A stretch of 64,000 bases of DNA from Lepeophtheirus salmonis. Lineage: Eukaryota; Arthropoda; Copepoda; Siphonostomatoida; Caligidae. The stretch spans positions 11,160,001 through 11,224,000 of the forward strand of contig NC_052134.2 of NCBI RefSeq assembly GCF_016086655.4. Direction: 5' to 3'. The notes below the pieces were generated by a model, which was not told where the DNA came from, searched no databases, and worked only from the letters and a program-made list of their open reading frames with translations. Below are positions 1-11,245 of this stretch, piece after piece. A program made the translations under genes and the position numbers. How positions within the stretch are numbered: position 1 is the first letter of the stretch; each line of letters starts with the position of its first letter.

Positions 1-1373
1 CTCTAATACTAATAACTCCCCAGTAATTACAAGCAGTACTAGTAATTATGATTCCCGTTCATGTTACTCAAAAATTAAAATATAATATGTTTAATTATTT
101 GTCAAAAATTGCAGTAATCATGTTAAAAATATTTCATCTTTTCGTCTGGATTATAATTAAAATTAATGTTTTATATCCTTCTATTTATACTTGAATATTT
201 TTTGGATATCGGCATTATTTAACTCCTATCTAAATCACTTTTTTTCCTTGCTAAGCTCTCTTCCTTCTTAAGTGTGTCTATTACTTTCAATATGTTGGGA
301 TGAATACTACTAACAGAGATTTTTAGAGCTTTCTGAAATCCCTTAACATTATTATTCGTTCGAATCGTCATAGCTTGAGACCTTTCGTAATTATTCTAAA
401 TTTCAATAGGAAATGATGGTTGTACTCACCGTCGGTTTTCTCTAGAAACCTTGTACTCTTCCAATATAATTTGTTTCAAAGTAAGAAACAAACTCTTGCG
501 GTATATGATCCTCGTCGGTGAGTTTTATAAACCTATCAATTACATCAATGACTGCGAGAAATTCCAAGCTGTGAAGTACTTGACTTTATTATTTAAATTT
601 AGATCGGTTAGATATCTTACATTTAAGTTCATATCTAGAATGTGACGATCAAATTTTTTGGCCATATGAAAAATATAAGCAGTGTTGTTAGAAGTTGGGG
701 AAAGTTTCACTGAATGCATTTATTATTTCCTTTTCGAAATGATCCATAAATGTTTGTGTACTCAATATTAGGTGTAAACTCTTTAAGATGTTAAACAACT
801 TAAGATCTTTAGAGTTTCCCCAGCAATAAAAGGAACAAATGTAGTACACTAGTCTGATTAATGACAATGTGCAGGGTGATCCATTGATAAAATATTTATG
901 GACTACATTTGAATGTCCGACAACATCCCAGTTTTTTTAATGTTGCAAGATCTTCTAAGGGACTCTGTGCTCCAAATATAATAATTATATTGACATATAT
1001 TCTATTGCAGTACATACGTACTGCAATAGACCAAATTAGTTATTTACAAGAAGTATCGAGTATTTTTTGTTAAAGATGTTTCTATCGTAATTAAGTATGT
1101 ATATATGTACATTTATTCAATTAATTAATAAGATGGAAATTAACACTCATAAAGGACAATTATTTGAAAAAAAGTTACATATTCAAATGTCATTGTATCA
1201 TACTAAAGAAATACACACAATAATTTATTGAAAGAGTTTTTAACTTATAAGTCACTTATAATAGTTCTCATAATTTAGCTTGAGATCCAATGGAGATATA
1301 CATTCACAGTCTTAGAATCACAACTCCGAGGATTCAAGTCCCTTGAATAGCAATGAAGCCTGTTTTGTACTCT
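1..1373. other. AT-rich non-coding stretch
   Basis: No reading frame here resembles a protein. The only open frame (451-645, + strand) is short, rich in Phe, Tyr and Lys as expected of random AT-rich DNA, and has no recognisable motif. The one structured item is the perfect hairpin at 1001-1030, listed separately. Confidence 0.6.
1001..1030. repeat. Perfect 13-bp inverted repeat (hairpin)
   Basis: The two 13-base arms (TCTATTGCAGTAC and GTACTGCAATAGA) are exact reverse complements separated by only four bases (ATAC). The flanks do not extend the pairing, so this is an isolated short palindrome rather than the middle of a long foldback element. It could extrude as a cruciform or fold as RNA; no function can be assigned. 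Confidence 0.85.
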
Positions 1374-1700
1374 TTTTGTAAGAAAGAAGGTTCACGAAGA
1401 AACAAAGAACCGTCGTTCTCATCTTTCTATTCAGATTCCAGATTGCTCTAACAGTACTGAGCTTTATAGTTTTCCTCGCTTACGTATCTCTTTTCCTTGT
1501 GCTCTCCTACGACCCGACCCTTTGAGTGCCTCCCCAAATCCTCTTAGGGGGTTGCTTCTCCACAGCCAACCTCCTCTTCTTCCAAAACATCCTGGATCAT
1601 AACGAAGTAAAATTCTGAAATATCTACTCTTCCTTGATCTGATATTAATTCTTATACTTGTTCGTCCATCCATGAGTCTTTTCAAATACATATAATCTAT
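1374..1700. other. GC-richer patch with short hydrophobic reading frame, unassigned
   Basis: Base composition shifts clearly towards G and C around 1480-1600 compared with the flanks. On the + strand a frame open from 1382 to the TGA at 1523-1525 encodes about 46 residues, including a run rich in Leu, Val, Phe and Ala (around 'LTVLSFIVFLAY') that would suit a membrane segment. It has no ATG start, but a pyrimidine-rich stretch ending in CAG near 1434 looks like a splice acceptor. The minus strand carries a 79-codon Arg-rich frame (1464-1703) in the same DNA. Neither resembles a known family. It may be an isolated exon, an old insertion or chance. Confidence 0.25.
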
Positions 1701-2056
1701 CATGTTGAATTATAATAGATAACACATATATTACAGTTACAAGATATAAAGTCTCTAAGAACGAATCACTGTAGTGTTTGTTTATTATTTAATTTATTTA
1801 AGGTTCTACAAAGGTAAACGATTCGAAATCCATGCTATTGTCTTGTGTTTATATAATAATCAATAGTGAATATTAACTTTTGAACCATCCTCATAATTAA
1901 ATGAATCAATGAATTATTAATTAATGAACACTTAATTATTGAAATTTGTAACACATAATTAAACGTATTATCTTTTAATTTTTGAGTAACATGAATGGGA
2001 ATCATAATTTTATAGTATTGGAGGATGAATCATCATCGAATATATTTGTTATAAAA
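1701..2056. other. Non-coding, no feature seen
   Basis: AT-rich sequence with many TTAATTAA-like runs. I see no gene, element terminus or repeat here. Confidence 0.5.
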
Positions 2057-2195
2057 TTCGGCAAAGTGGTCTTTCGGCAAACAGCCATTTGGCAAAGTGT
2101 CTGTTCGGCAAAGTGGGCATTCGGGAAAGTGTCTGTTCGGCCAAATGACTTTCGGAAAAGTGGCTTCTGGAAATAAGGTTTTTGGCAATGTGTCC
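2057..2195. repeat. Degenerate ~16-bp minisatellite, about nine units
   Basis: About nine consecutive 15-16-bp units share the form TTCGGCAAAGTGTCTG. Units begin near 2057, 2073, 2089, 2104, 2120, 2136, 2151, 2166 and 2181. The first five are well conserved and the last four have diverged (for example GGCCAAATG, GGAAAAGTG, GGCAATGTG), as expected of an ageing array. The array drives a spurious frame (1982-2176), which I do not regard as a gene. Confidence 0.85.
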
Positions 2196-3711
2196 TACAA
2201 CCACTTTATATGACTCAAATACGAATTTACGAGTTTTGCTTAGGGCATATCACTTCTAAATATAAAAAAACGCATTATTTGACCAAGATTTGTTAAGGAT
2301 AAAAATTCACTTTACAAGTAGAGACCACCAGTACTGCCCTCTGTTAGTAAAACATATTATCCATATTTTTTAAAATAGATTTTTCCTTGTTTTAAAGAAT
2401 AAATTAGTCATCAACTCTATTGTTAAACAAACAAAGTTACTTGACTTCACCCTCAATAATGAGCTCCTTAGGTAATCTAAATAGATATTACAATCCTAAA
2501 TACCAGTGGTTTCGCACATATAGATTATTTATTCGTCCAGTCCGGTCTTAGAAATTTTTTCTAAAAATGTCGATGGTTTGAATATGATGTATAAGGTATG
2601 AATTAAAAGGATTGCACATACCTAGAAAAAAATATCCCTATTTTCGTTATAATATAATATTAAAAAAACACCCTTAATGGCGTTACAAGAGATCGATTTA
2701 ACCTACATTAAGGCCTGATAAGTGGTACCCAACTGGACTGAACTACATTCCTAGTTTATAAATATGGACCAACACCTTTTTAGGTACCAGTGCCCTATAA
2801 TGTTCTTGGCTAATAGGACGAGGATCCCTAATAGGATCTCTCAAAGAAACAACCCAGATTCTTCATATGTTTGAAAGGGTCATGTACCACAAAATAATTT
2901 TTTGATGAATCATTCAAGTTAAAATAAAATTATAATCTAATTAGTATTATTTCTTTTAATTATTTCCACCATTTTATAAAGTAATCAACGCGCTTATGTT
3001 CTATTAATGGTCTCGCCATATATAAGATACTCACTTATTTTTGTAAGAGTAATTATAATATTCTTTTCAACATTACATTGTAATTTATGCGTCTTATATT
3101 TATTTTAAATCGAAAGGTGGACTTAAGCCTTTAACTGCCTAACACGACTTTCTTACTATCATAATGCTGTTTTTTGAAATATCTTCATTAAAAAGTATAT
3201 TCAATTCCTTGGGACTTTAATTATGCATTGATTGAGTCTTTCATATTATTGTCGTCTATTTGAATCCCAAGATCAATTTTCTTTTAGGGCAGAAAGTATA
3301 ATGAAAGAGTCAAGGGGGGATTTCCCCCTTTTATCGCACGGAAAAGAGCAGAATTCAAAATGACGACGGCATTTGAGAAAGAAAAATACCCAACTATTGT
3401 AAAAGAAAAATAAAACAGTTTATTCTTATACATTACCAAGTTAACGACATAGAAATATTGTACCCTGTAAAATAAGTACGTAGCCAGCTGTGAATCATTT
3501 AACATATTTTTTATATCATACAAAGTGTTCATTTTTTTAAATTTTTGATCACTCAAAGGACGTTAACAAGGGCTTTTAATCTTTAATTGAGGTAAGATCT
3601 TTTAGCATTCATTAAGTATATAGTTTTTTTTTTTTTTTTTTTTTTTTTGGGGGAGATAAAGTTTTCCATTCGTTTAAGCTATGGAAAAATTTAATAAATT
3701 GGTAAGGAATA
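2196..3711. other. Non-coding, poly-T tract only
   Basis: AT-rich sequence without convincing coding potential. The minus-strand frame at 3284-3556 (90 codons) is hydrophobic and unassigned. A small G5/C5 palindrome (AAGGGGG, five bases, CCCCCTT) lies near 3314-3332. A homopolymer of more than 20 T followed by G5 lies near 3627-3653 and could be an old poly-A tail in reverse or simple slippage. Confidence 0.5.
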
Positions 3712-3713
3712 TA

Positions 3714-4403
3714 CAGGGTGTGCCAGCTATCTGTGCCACGAATAGTAATTTTTTTCAAACGCAATTTTCTCTCCAACCAGTAATCAGAAATTAAAAAATA
3801 AAGCCAGTTTCTGAAAAGTTGATTGATTCTGATTTAATTTATTTAATAAAATTATCTTAAGCCTCAATAATAGTCTCTACACGTGGTGGAAAGGGCGAGC
3901 AGGCCTTTGCCATTATGTATCTTAGCAAATTCTTAATTTCCTCCATGATCCCACTGATAAGTTTGTCTCTGGGCTTGCAGAGGTTCGGTTGGTTTGATTT
4001 TTGATCCTGCTCATACCAAAAGATTATATCATATTCAGATCTGGCGAGCCTGGGCAAAAGCTCAGCGAGATGAAGTCTTCAAAATTGTCTGGGATACATT
4101 TGAAACTTTTTTTTCAAAGGGGGCATTTTTGTTGACTCAAAATCCCCTTTAAGAGGCCTCTAATTACCTCGCCGAACGTTTAATTGAGACCTAGAGTTTG
4201 AGTTATGTTGTTGTTCCTAGCGCGGATTCCAAGAAGGGGTTCAAATATTTGGGAAAGCGAATTTGTCAATATATTCTATTTTTGTGTCAACTGGTGCAAG
4301 CTTAAACAAGCTATAAAAAAGAAAAGAATATCAGCTGCCTATATCCCTACGTTTGCCCAAGAGAGCACCCCAAAGTGAGGGCAGTGACAGCCTTCTCACC
4401 CTG
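3714..4403 (-). mobile_element. Deleted Tc1/mariner-type element, CAGGGTGTG family, copy 1
   Basis: The element begins CAGGGTGTGCCAGC and ends in CACCCTG, with TA on both sides (3712-3713 and 4404-4405), the target-site duplication of the Tc1/mariner superfamily. At about 690 bp it is half the usual length. The minus strand encodes the transposase C-terminus (stop at 3857), ending in 'KACSPFPPRVETIIEA', which has the form of mariner-type C-termini. The left end and the subterminal sequence before the right end (GTTTGCCCAAGAGAG) recur at 48185-49196, a longer copy of the same family. No intact catalytic region remains, so this is a non-autonomous relic. The family assignment rests on termini plus C-terminus. 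Confidence 0.8.
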
Positions 4404-5476
4404 TATAATATAATTTTGTGTATAAGGGAAAGAAGATTAAAAGTTACTTCAGGATTTGTTTTTTACTTAATTGTAAAAGTTTAAGTTGAGAAATTTCATC
4501 AAAGCAACTTTATATATTTTTGTAAAAGATTAATTTATGAATACCTATATCAATTAATTAATTATCAAACTATACGTTAATTGTTTCTGTCTAATAACTA
4601 AACTAATTAAACCTGATAGGATGAGTACAATTTTTAGGAAATAAAATAAAATAGTATTATATGGCAAGCTAATACTACCTAATACATATGTCATGAGTTA
4701 ATATAAGTCCAATTTTGAATAATAAATTAAGAAAAGAATAAATTTACATCACATATGAATAAATCCCAATATTTCATATATATAATTATGTGTATTATAG
4801 GCATTGAATTCTAATTTTGGGGGATGAGATAAGCTACCAAAAAAAGTTAACTATGATACAACAACTTACTTTGGTGTATAAGAAAGTTAATTTGACCCTG
4901 ATATAGTCTTTCAAATAAATTATGTCAACTTAACTCCTTCATTGTGACAAGCCCATAAAGTATATCAGTTTTTTTTTATCCTTTTTTTTTTGAAGTCTTT
5001 TGAAAATATGCTAACATTATTCAAATTAACAAAAAAATGAAATTTAAATTGTAGTAATTTAGTATAAAACATGTAACACCAATAAAATATTTTTCGAAGT
5101 TATCTTATAAGAAATTGTTAATTTTGAAAATGATATTTTTATAATGAATTTCTATCATTTAGTCAACATAAAGGTACATCAAAGGCCATAAATATTACAT
5201 GTTTTTTATTTTTTTTATCTTCTCTTACTAAATACACATACTACGTCACGGATTATTGTAAAACTGTTGTAAGACCATCATTAATTTGAAAAAATATATA
5301 ACTCCCTTTGTTTTCTGTCACGTATATTTAATTCAACCGAATGAATTTAAATGTCATCAACACTTCAAAAAACTATTATATACCGGTTGGTACATTAACT
5401 AAAAAATCATTTTACTCTCAGAGGGACACCAGTGTCCAAAATAATTCAAACATAAATAATTTCTGATATACCAAAT
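4404..5476. other. Non-coding, no feature seen
   Basis: Very AT-rich DNA with many short T and A runs. I found no frame, terminus or repeat that I can support. Confidence 0.5.
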
Positions 5477-6203
5477 AGTCTTTTAAAATCTGAATACAAT
5501 TAATGCTAAAATTCAACAATATATGATTTATTTATTAATAATATAATTTCAGCAAAATTAATATTATACATAGATATGTGTCTGAGCTTCCAGGCAGCGG
5601 CGGAAGGCCTGGTACCATCTGTGGATGTTGTGCCTTGACGTGGTTTCTCAGTGTTCGCTGAAAGTTGCTTTGAGGGCTTCAGTAATTAGATGACATACAC
5701 AGTAGGTTTTATGCTTGAAAGGTATCCACAAGGTATAGTCAAGAAGGTTGGTATCAGGGCTGTAGGTGTACCAAAAGTGTCAAAAAAGTGTTAAGAAGAC
5801 TAATTCAACCTCATTGAAAATAGTCTTCCAAATGGGTTTCTTTTATTCCTGGTGTCAAAAGTGGCCTCTCCACCCTAACTGGGATTTTTCCAATCAATTT
5901 TTTGTTATCTCTCTGGACCAAATGGTGCTCCGAGATATCTTACATGGGCCTCATATACTTGAGAAGATTGATTTAGACTGTTTTCTTTAACTCATCCGGG
6001 TCCAGTTTGGTCTTTTTGACATAACCTTCCCTCTCCGTTGATTCGGACTTGCTGACAGCGTAGATAGTGGTCTTATTGATGCCCAACTGTTTAAAAGACA
6101 GGAACAAAAATTCGTCGAATATATTCACGTGTTATTTTCTCTAATTGCACATAAAGTAGAGAGCTTAGGTGTGTTTGTTTTATAACTAATTGTTTATACT
6201 ATA

Positions 6204-7483
6204 CAGGGTGGATAAGATAAATCCGGGATAACTTTAACGGCCAAGTATGAGACTTGTATAAGAGATATAAAAATAATTTTTTTATAAATTTCAAAGCCAC
6301 ATTAAATTTAAAAGGATCCTTTATAATGAAAGCCTTTGTTTTCGATCACGATCTGTACACAGAACCTGAATGCCTTGCATGTCTTTACTACCTCGTACAG
6401 ATGCATTTCCTTCATTGTATTGACGATGAAGGCATTCAAGGCTTCAACTGAGCCATAATTATTCTAGCAAGTGATCTTTTTTACCCTGCCAAACAGGTAA
6501 AACCCACAGTGATTTAGGTCCGGGCTGTTGGCTGGCCAATAAAATGGAGGTCAAAGATCTGGCACATTTTGTTCTAAGATCTCTTGGACAATATTGGCCT
6601 TATGGGCAGGTCATGAGTCTTTCTGGAATATATATGGGGTCGCATCAGTGACTTCATTCATCCATGGGATCACAATATCCTTGAGAATGTCCTTGTAGAC
6701 CTCCTTGGTCATCTTCTGGTCCTTTTGGAAGAAGTGGGGGCATAACTTATCCCTCTATCCTGATAACCACCAAGACCATAACCGTGGGTAGATTCTTTGT
6801 TTTCATGACTGGGTTGACCTCTGAAGGTCCGGACAGGTCCATCCATCTTTTTTACGAGTCTGCTTGGAGTCCATGGTGAAGATTTTCTTCTCCAAAAAAA
6901 ACCCCGCACGTAACCACCTTTGCTCTTTATTTGGTTAATAATTAATAAGATTCTTGCCTTTGCTCATTCTGTCCGGCTTATTTTGCTCTGTTAGCATATG
7001 CTTTGAGGTTCTGACCCTAGACAAGAAATGCATGTCAATCCTGAGGGCATTTTTGATGATCTCTTTGATTACGTTGGAGTCCTTGGCCAGCCTGGCAATT
7101 GGTGAGTCTGGATGATTATTAATTGATCGGTTCAAGCCAGTTATGAACATTTTAGTTTGGATTTAAAAAGATCTTGTTAAATGAGCGGCTCTTTCAGTCT
7201 TTTCCTCCTGATCAAAGGTCTTAATCATGTCATAAACTGTTGATTTGGGATATTTAAAAAAGGAAATTATCTCCTATGCAGGGTGTCCCGCGCGGTAAGC
7301 TTTGATGATAGAAATTATCGTGACTATTTCCATGCTTGAACAACGACATATCCAAAATATCTGTTATTAAATTCGAGAGCTAAGATATTTTGCTTGTAAC
7401 ATGTATTAAATATTTATCACATCACCTCTGCAGTACTCATAATTAGCCGTTAAAGTTATTTGGGATTTACTTTGTCTACCCTG
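6204..7483 (-). mobile_element. Full-length mariner-type element (1280 bp) nested in family A
   Basis: Both ends are preserved. The left end is CAGGGTGGATAAGATAAATC and the right end is its imperfect complement (...TTTACTTTGTCTACCCTG). Similarity continues for about 45 bp, including the shared ATAACTTTAACGGC block. TA dinucleotides flank both ends (6202-6203, 7484-7485). Length, TA duplication and a single minus-strand transposase frame fit the mariner group. It sits inside family A, whose two halves resume exactly at the boundaries, so it is the younger insertion. Confidence 0.88.
6308..7333 (-). pseudogene. Decayed mariner-type transposase
   Basis: From an ATG at 7331-7333 to a stop at 6308-6310 there is room for about 341 residues, the usual size for mariner transposases. 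The N-terminal ~120 codons stay in one frame apart from one TAG and one TAA. They show the expected paired helix-turn-helix region: 'YPKSTVYDMIKTF' in the first helix set and 'IARLAKDSNVIKEIIKNAL' in the second. Further on, frames alternate. A 'FQKDS' segment corresponds to the QQD motif carrying the second catalytic Asp. 'WPANSPDLN' precedes the third site, where the expected acidic residue of NPLD is replaced by Gly. The first Asp site reads as Glu-Lys in the best frame. The protein ends 'NKGFHYKGSF'. It cannot be active. Confidence 0.82.
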
Positions 7484-7565
7484 TATATCGAAATATGAAT
7501 TATTTCATGCACTCAACCTTAATTAATAATTGAACTAGTAAGTGTTGCGATTTCAATGGACTACC

Positions 7566-9220
7566 TTCATATCCTTATATTAAAACTAAACAATGTTTAA
7601 AATATTTACGTAGTTAAAAATAAGCAAACATATTTTTGATTAACAGATTATTTTTTTAAATAATTAAGGTTTAAAGTAAGTTTTTTTAAATTGAAAAAGG
7701 ATGCCCTTCATAAGGGAATCCTATATTCAAAAATCAATTTTGATGAATCATTATCAGTTTTTAAATAAAATTCAACAACTTAGTTATCAAACAAAAAATA
7801 TTCGTAAACTAACCAATATTGAATTTATTGGACATTGGTGTCCCCTCGGTGTAAAAGAGTCACATGTAATTTGCTATGTATTAAGGTATAAATCATAATA
7901 ATTTTTTGTAAGAAAATTACGGTAGTTTTTTGTCTCTTTTTGAAACTAGGATACCTTGAACGAGATACAAATAGAGCAACTGCTTACAAAAATAATAATT
8001 TTAGATGAAATATGTCATATTTACCCTTAATCATCTGGACAGGTATGGCAACTTTGTCTTGCCTTGGTATCCCCCACAGCAGTATCTATAGGGAACTCTT
8101 CTTGTGTATCTCCTATACTATTTTAAATATATTTTTATTAAATATTTATATCATAAAATCCTTAAGCTTTCTTGAAATATGCAGATTGAATAATAGTCAT
8201 ATAACTTTTTTTGGCACCCAAATTCGAGAAAAGATCATTCAATATTTTGTATTTATGTAACTCGTAAATATATAAGTAAGTAGACGTGAAAATAAAAAGT
8301 TATTTGTTATAAAATTGGTAATAACAATAAAGAATAATTTGATATGTATGGAAAATGAATCAATAAATAGTTTTTCAGTTAAGGATCTATGGTAAAGTCC
8401 GATTTTGAAACGACTCCAATGTAAAAAAAAAAAATTCCCAAAATTTACCCCGTGCGTAATATTTAATCTTACACTGTTGAGCTAATTATAATGCCATTAA
8501 GAATAATCCTTAATCCACAATAAATTTCTCTTTTTCTTCATTTTTTAAATCAATGTAGACTACTTAAATTGCAATTTGTAATACTTCCAAAAGTTTAGTA
8601 AGGATTATTTGATGATAGTAATGGAAAATTATTACCTGTAGAATACAATTTTCCATTTGAGCTGACGGGATAGATATTTTTTTGACATTTCACACTTACT
8701 CCTATATTTTAAAAGTATTATCTATTACTTGCACTAATAAATCAACCCTTAAATGTTTTTTGATCTAAATAGGGAACATACCAAAAAAAAAAAAAAAAAA
8801 AATCATATAAAATTAAAAAGAAAAAATGTGTCAAACTACAACCTCTTTTTTACTCCTGCACGAACCCATTAAAAAAGTGTGCTTAGGATAGGTATAAAAT
8901 TACATTAGCACATCATTTCAATATTTAAATAGTAACTTCAATTTTACAAAATACTTAAATCCAGTAACTTAAAAAATAATTTCCTAATCACTGATCCACA
9001 AAACCTTTACAATATGAAGTATATCAATGTTCTTCAAGATAACTAATACATTTCATTTACAATTGCATACTATTTTTCTATGTGGGAATCCCTGGTGCAT
9101 GAAATCTAGGAAAACTTAATAATGAAGAATTCAAAGATTATTTTTTTACATTACAAGCAATTCTACATTTACTTCTGCACCAGATTCTATTTCAAAAGAG
9201 CATATATGAATAAGGAAGCG
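7566..9220. other. Non-coding, no feature seen
   Basis: AT-rich with homopolymer runs (A-tract near 8783-8801). Short open frames at 7701-7898 and 8012-8260 (+) encode Ile/Phe/Asn-rich strings typical of random AT-rich DNA, and I do not regard them as genes. Confidence 0.5.
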
Positions 9221-9356
9221 AGGGGCGTCTACAGGGGATTTAGCCCTCTCCCTCATGGAAATATATTTTTTTTAAGTATTAATTTTTTAAAGGAATTTCT
9301 AGGAAATTTTAAGCCACCAAGCTGCACCCCCAAAATATAATCCTGCGGAGGCCCCT
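9221..9356. mobile_element. Short MITE, probably hAT-like (136 bp)
   Basis: The left end AGGGGCGTCTACAGGGGATT and the complement of the right end, AGGGGCCTCCGCAGGATTA, form an imperfect terminal inverted repeat of about 19 bp. The flanks share a degenerate AAGC (GGAAGCG on the left, TGAAGCA on the right), which could be a decayed 8-bp hAT target duplication. The interior is AT-rich and has no coding capacity. The CAGGGGC-type end is typical of many hAT non-autonomous elements; that assignment is inference, while the inverted repeat is visible. Confidence 0.6.
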
Positions 9357-9774
9357 TGAAGCACAGTATAAAAAATTGATTGAGGTTTATTATCCAGCTT
9401 ATCCCAACTTCAAAAAACAAAACAAGAAAGAAACATAAAAACTCAGACGAAGTGGAACTGAGTAAAAGGGTCTCCTGATGAGTACAAAAAGCTGTAAGAA
9501 AAAAAAATCCATTTAATAAAATTGGTGCGTTATTAATTCTAAAATACAAGGACCCATTTAAGTAAAGGTAATATCAAACATTAACCAGGTGAGGTGATCT
9601 GGACGTCATAAATGTATGACTCCGAAAAGAAACTGCTATTTCTTGATAAAAAGTTTATATACGGATATCGGAACTATGTAAAAAAACCACAGTTTTTTAT
9701 TCTTTTACAAATATGTAATTTAAAAACTCTCCGTTTCCAGGCAATTTATCCTCGGGAGTTTTTGTTCATCTCTA
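9357..9774. other. Non-coding, no feature seen
   Basis: Unremarkable AT-rich spacer. The minus-strand frame 9253-9549 overlaps the MITE and has no family resemblance. Confidence 0.45.
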
Positions 9775-10745
9775 AGTGAAAGAGTTATCTCGAATAAACT
9801 CATGAAATGTAAACGTATTGATTGAAAAACAAAGGGAAATTGACTTTAGTGGTAAACATTTGAAAGTGAGGTTATGGTTGTTTCCTTTTCCAAAGTGCCC
9901 CATAAAGAAAAGTCAAGTGGGGTCAAATCTACTGAGGAAAGGGTCATATCTCTTTGGATCATAATCGAGTCATATTATTTGTAGATAACTTTTGGCACTT
10001 GGCGGGTGTGTGAGAGGGGCGCCGTCCTGAGTTCACAAGTAGTCACCCTACGGATAGACCCTATGGTCTTCAGCCATTGCAACATGATGTACCTAAGCAC
10101 CTTATAGTAGGCCTCCTGGCTGATTTTCTGTCCAATCTTGAAAAAGAACGGACACTTCCTATTTCCATCAGAGACGACAACGCCGAGGACCATTGTTTGA
10201 GGTGGATATTTGACGTGGCAAAGCCCTTGGACCTGTTCTTTTGTTTCTACAAGCCAGAAGTTGTGGAATTGATCAACTGTGAAAATCTTCTTTTCCGAAA
10301 AAAAAATTCACAATTGACGCATTTTCTTTTATCCATGTGAGGAATTTCTTGTACATCTTGAGCTTCATGGCTTCTGTCAGAACGTAGCATGGATCCTTGC
10401 AAAAGAAACTCATCTAAAGTTGTGCTTTAGAGCACTCATGCTGGTCCTAGGAGCCACAGCGAAGTTGTTGGCTAGGCAATTCATAGACTATATGGGATCT
10501 TCCTTTATATTCTTCTCCAAACTTACCAAGAACTTTGTATCTCTCTTTAAATTAGGCTCTTCACGTCCTGACATCCTGAAGAGGTTTCTTCTATTCTAAC
10601 ATCCAGGCCAATTTAAAAAATAAGCACCTAGAACATTTAGCATTGTCCTTAATCTTCATGACATCGACTCCAGCATCTAGGAGATCTCAGATGTGCTACC
10701 TTTTTGCTTGTTGCCCGCTCAAGATGATGAAATGACTAAATGATT
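9775..10745 (-). pseudogene. Decayed mariner-type transposase, lineage D copy 1
   Basis: The minus strand shows the transposase in order despite frameshifts and stops. Near 10640-10710 an N-terminal segment reads 'DLLDAGVDVMKIKDNAKCSR', the first helix-turn-helix. A linker with 'KRDTKFLVSLEKNIKEDP' follows. The core frame 9975-10193 begins 'MVLGVVVSDGNRK' and includes 'EAYYKVLRYIMLQWLKT'. Near 9910-9940 a short frame reads 'SSVDLTPLDFSLWGT', carrying the SPDLNPLD-type third catalytic site with its Asp intact. The HTH resembles that of the minus-strand relic at 44453-45090 (both have LD..V.V.KI.D..KCSR), so they belong to one lineage. I could not find convincing terminal inverted repeats. Confidence 0.78.
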
Positions 10746-11190
10746 AGTAAAACTTGGACGTAAAAAGGACTGGGAAAGAGAATATCAAAAAAATAATCTC
10801 TAAACTTTTTTATGGTAATGAGAAAAAAAAACATTAATTAATAGTCCACGTTTTGTGTTCTACTCTGTACAAAATTTATTAAAAAAAGTTACAAGTAATA
10901 GTACAATTTTAAATATATATTTATTTTTGTTTGTCTTACAACTTGTTAGCGACCGCAGTACAAAAAAAAAAAACCTACAAAAGAAAAGAAAATATGAAAA
11001 AATAATTACTTTTTTAATGTTTATAGATTTATATTTTACGAATGTAATACTTATTTTTCTTTCTTTAAAAAAAAAATTAATGATCGTGAATGTTTCATTA
11101 GTACAAATGTTTAAAACACATGCAATCTAGTTTTGATGACTTTTTATGTACTCATTACATGTTCACATTACCACACTTTGTACCTTAGGA
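10746..11190. other. Non-coding, no feature seen
   Basis: AT-rich. The frame at 10855-11130 is Lys/Phe/Leu/Ile-rich with no motif and is likely chance. Confidence 0.45.
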
Positions 11191-11245
11191 CAGTGGGGCA
11201 CAACGGAAGGGTCGCGAGATGTATTCCAAGGAAGAAAATATTGCT
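11191..11245. mobile_element. Possible hAT-type terminus (one end only)
   Basis: CAGTGGGGCACAACGGAAGG followed by GGTCGCGAGATGTATTCCAA resembles the common end of non-autonomous hAT elements: CAGTGG..., then a GGGTCGCGA block. The matching right end was not found downstream, so this is a single terminus or a chance resemblance. The call rests on remembered hAT termini. Confidence 0.35.

Larger units (their letters stand above)
5477..7565 (-). mobile_element. Family A Tc1/mariner relic, interrupted by the element at 6204-7483
   Basis: The left part (5477-6203) aligns by eye with minus-strand family A copies at 32282-33033 and 41710-42576: a degenerate AGTGTTCTATTAAAATCT terminus, a TTATTTATTAAT...ATTTCA block, then remnants of the transposase C-terminal region. 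The missing 5' end continues after the inserted element. Sequence from 7484 (TATATCGAAA...) matches 42497-42576 (TATATCGAAAAATCAC...) down to the terminal block. Family A is therefore split at a TA by the 1280-bp mariner. No long frame survives. It is one of six family A copies in this window. Confidence 0.75.

Noticed and set aside
1262..1365. tRNA-like GATTCAAGTCCC T-arm
   Set aside because: The G53-C61 pair is lost and no matching A box or acceptor stem can be folded.
3627..3653. Poly-T tract as the reversed poly-A tail of a retrocopy
   Set aside because: No coding-like sequence precedes it on the minus strand in a form I recognise; slippage is sufficient.
8012..8260. 82-codon hydrophobic frame, possible membrane protein
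   Set aside because: Ile/Leu/Phe/Asn richness is what AT-rich random DNA gives; no neighbouring exon signals or family resemblance.
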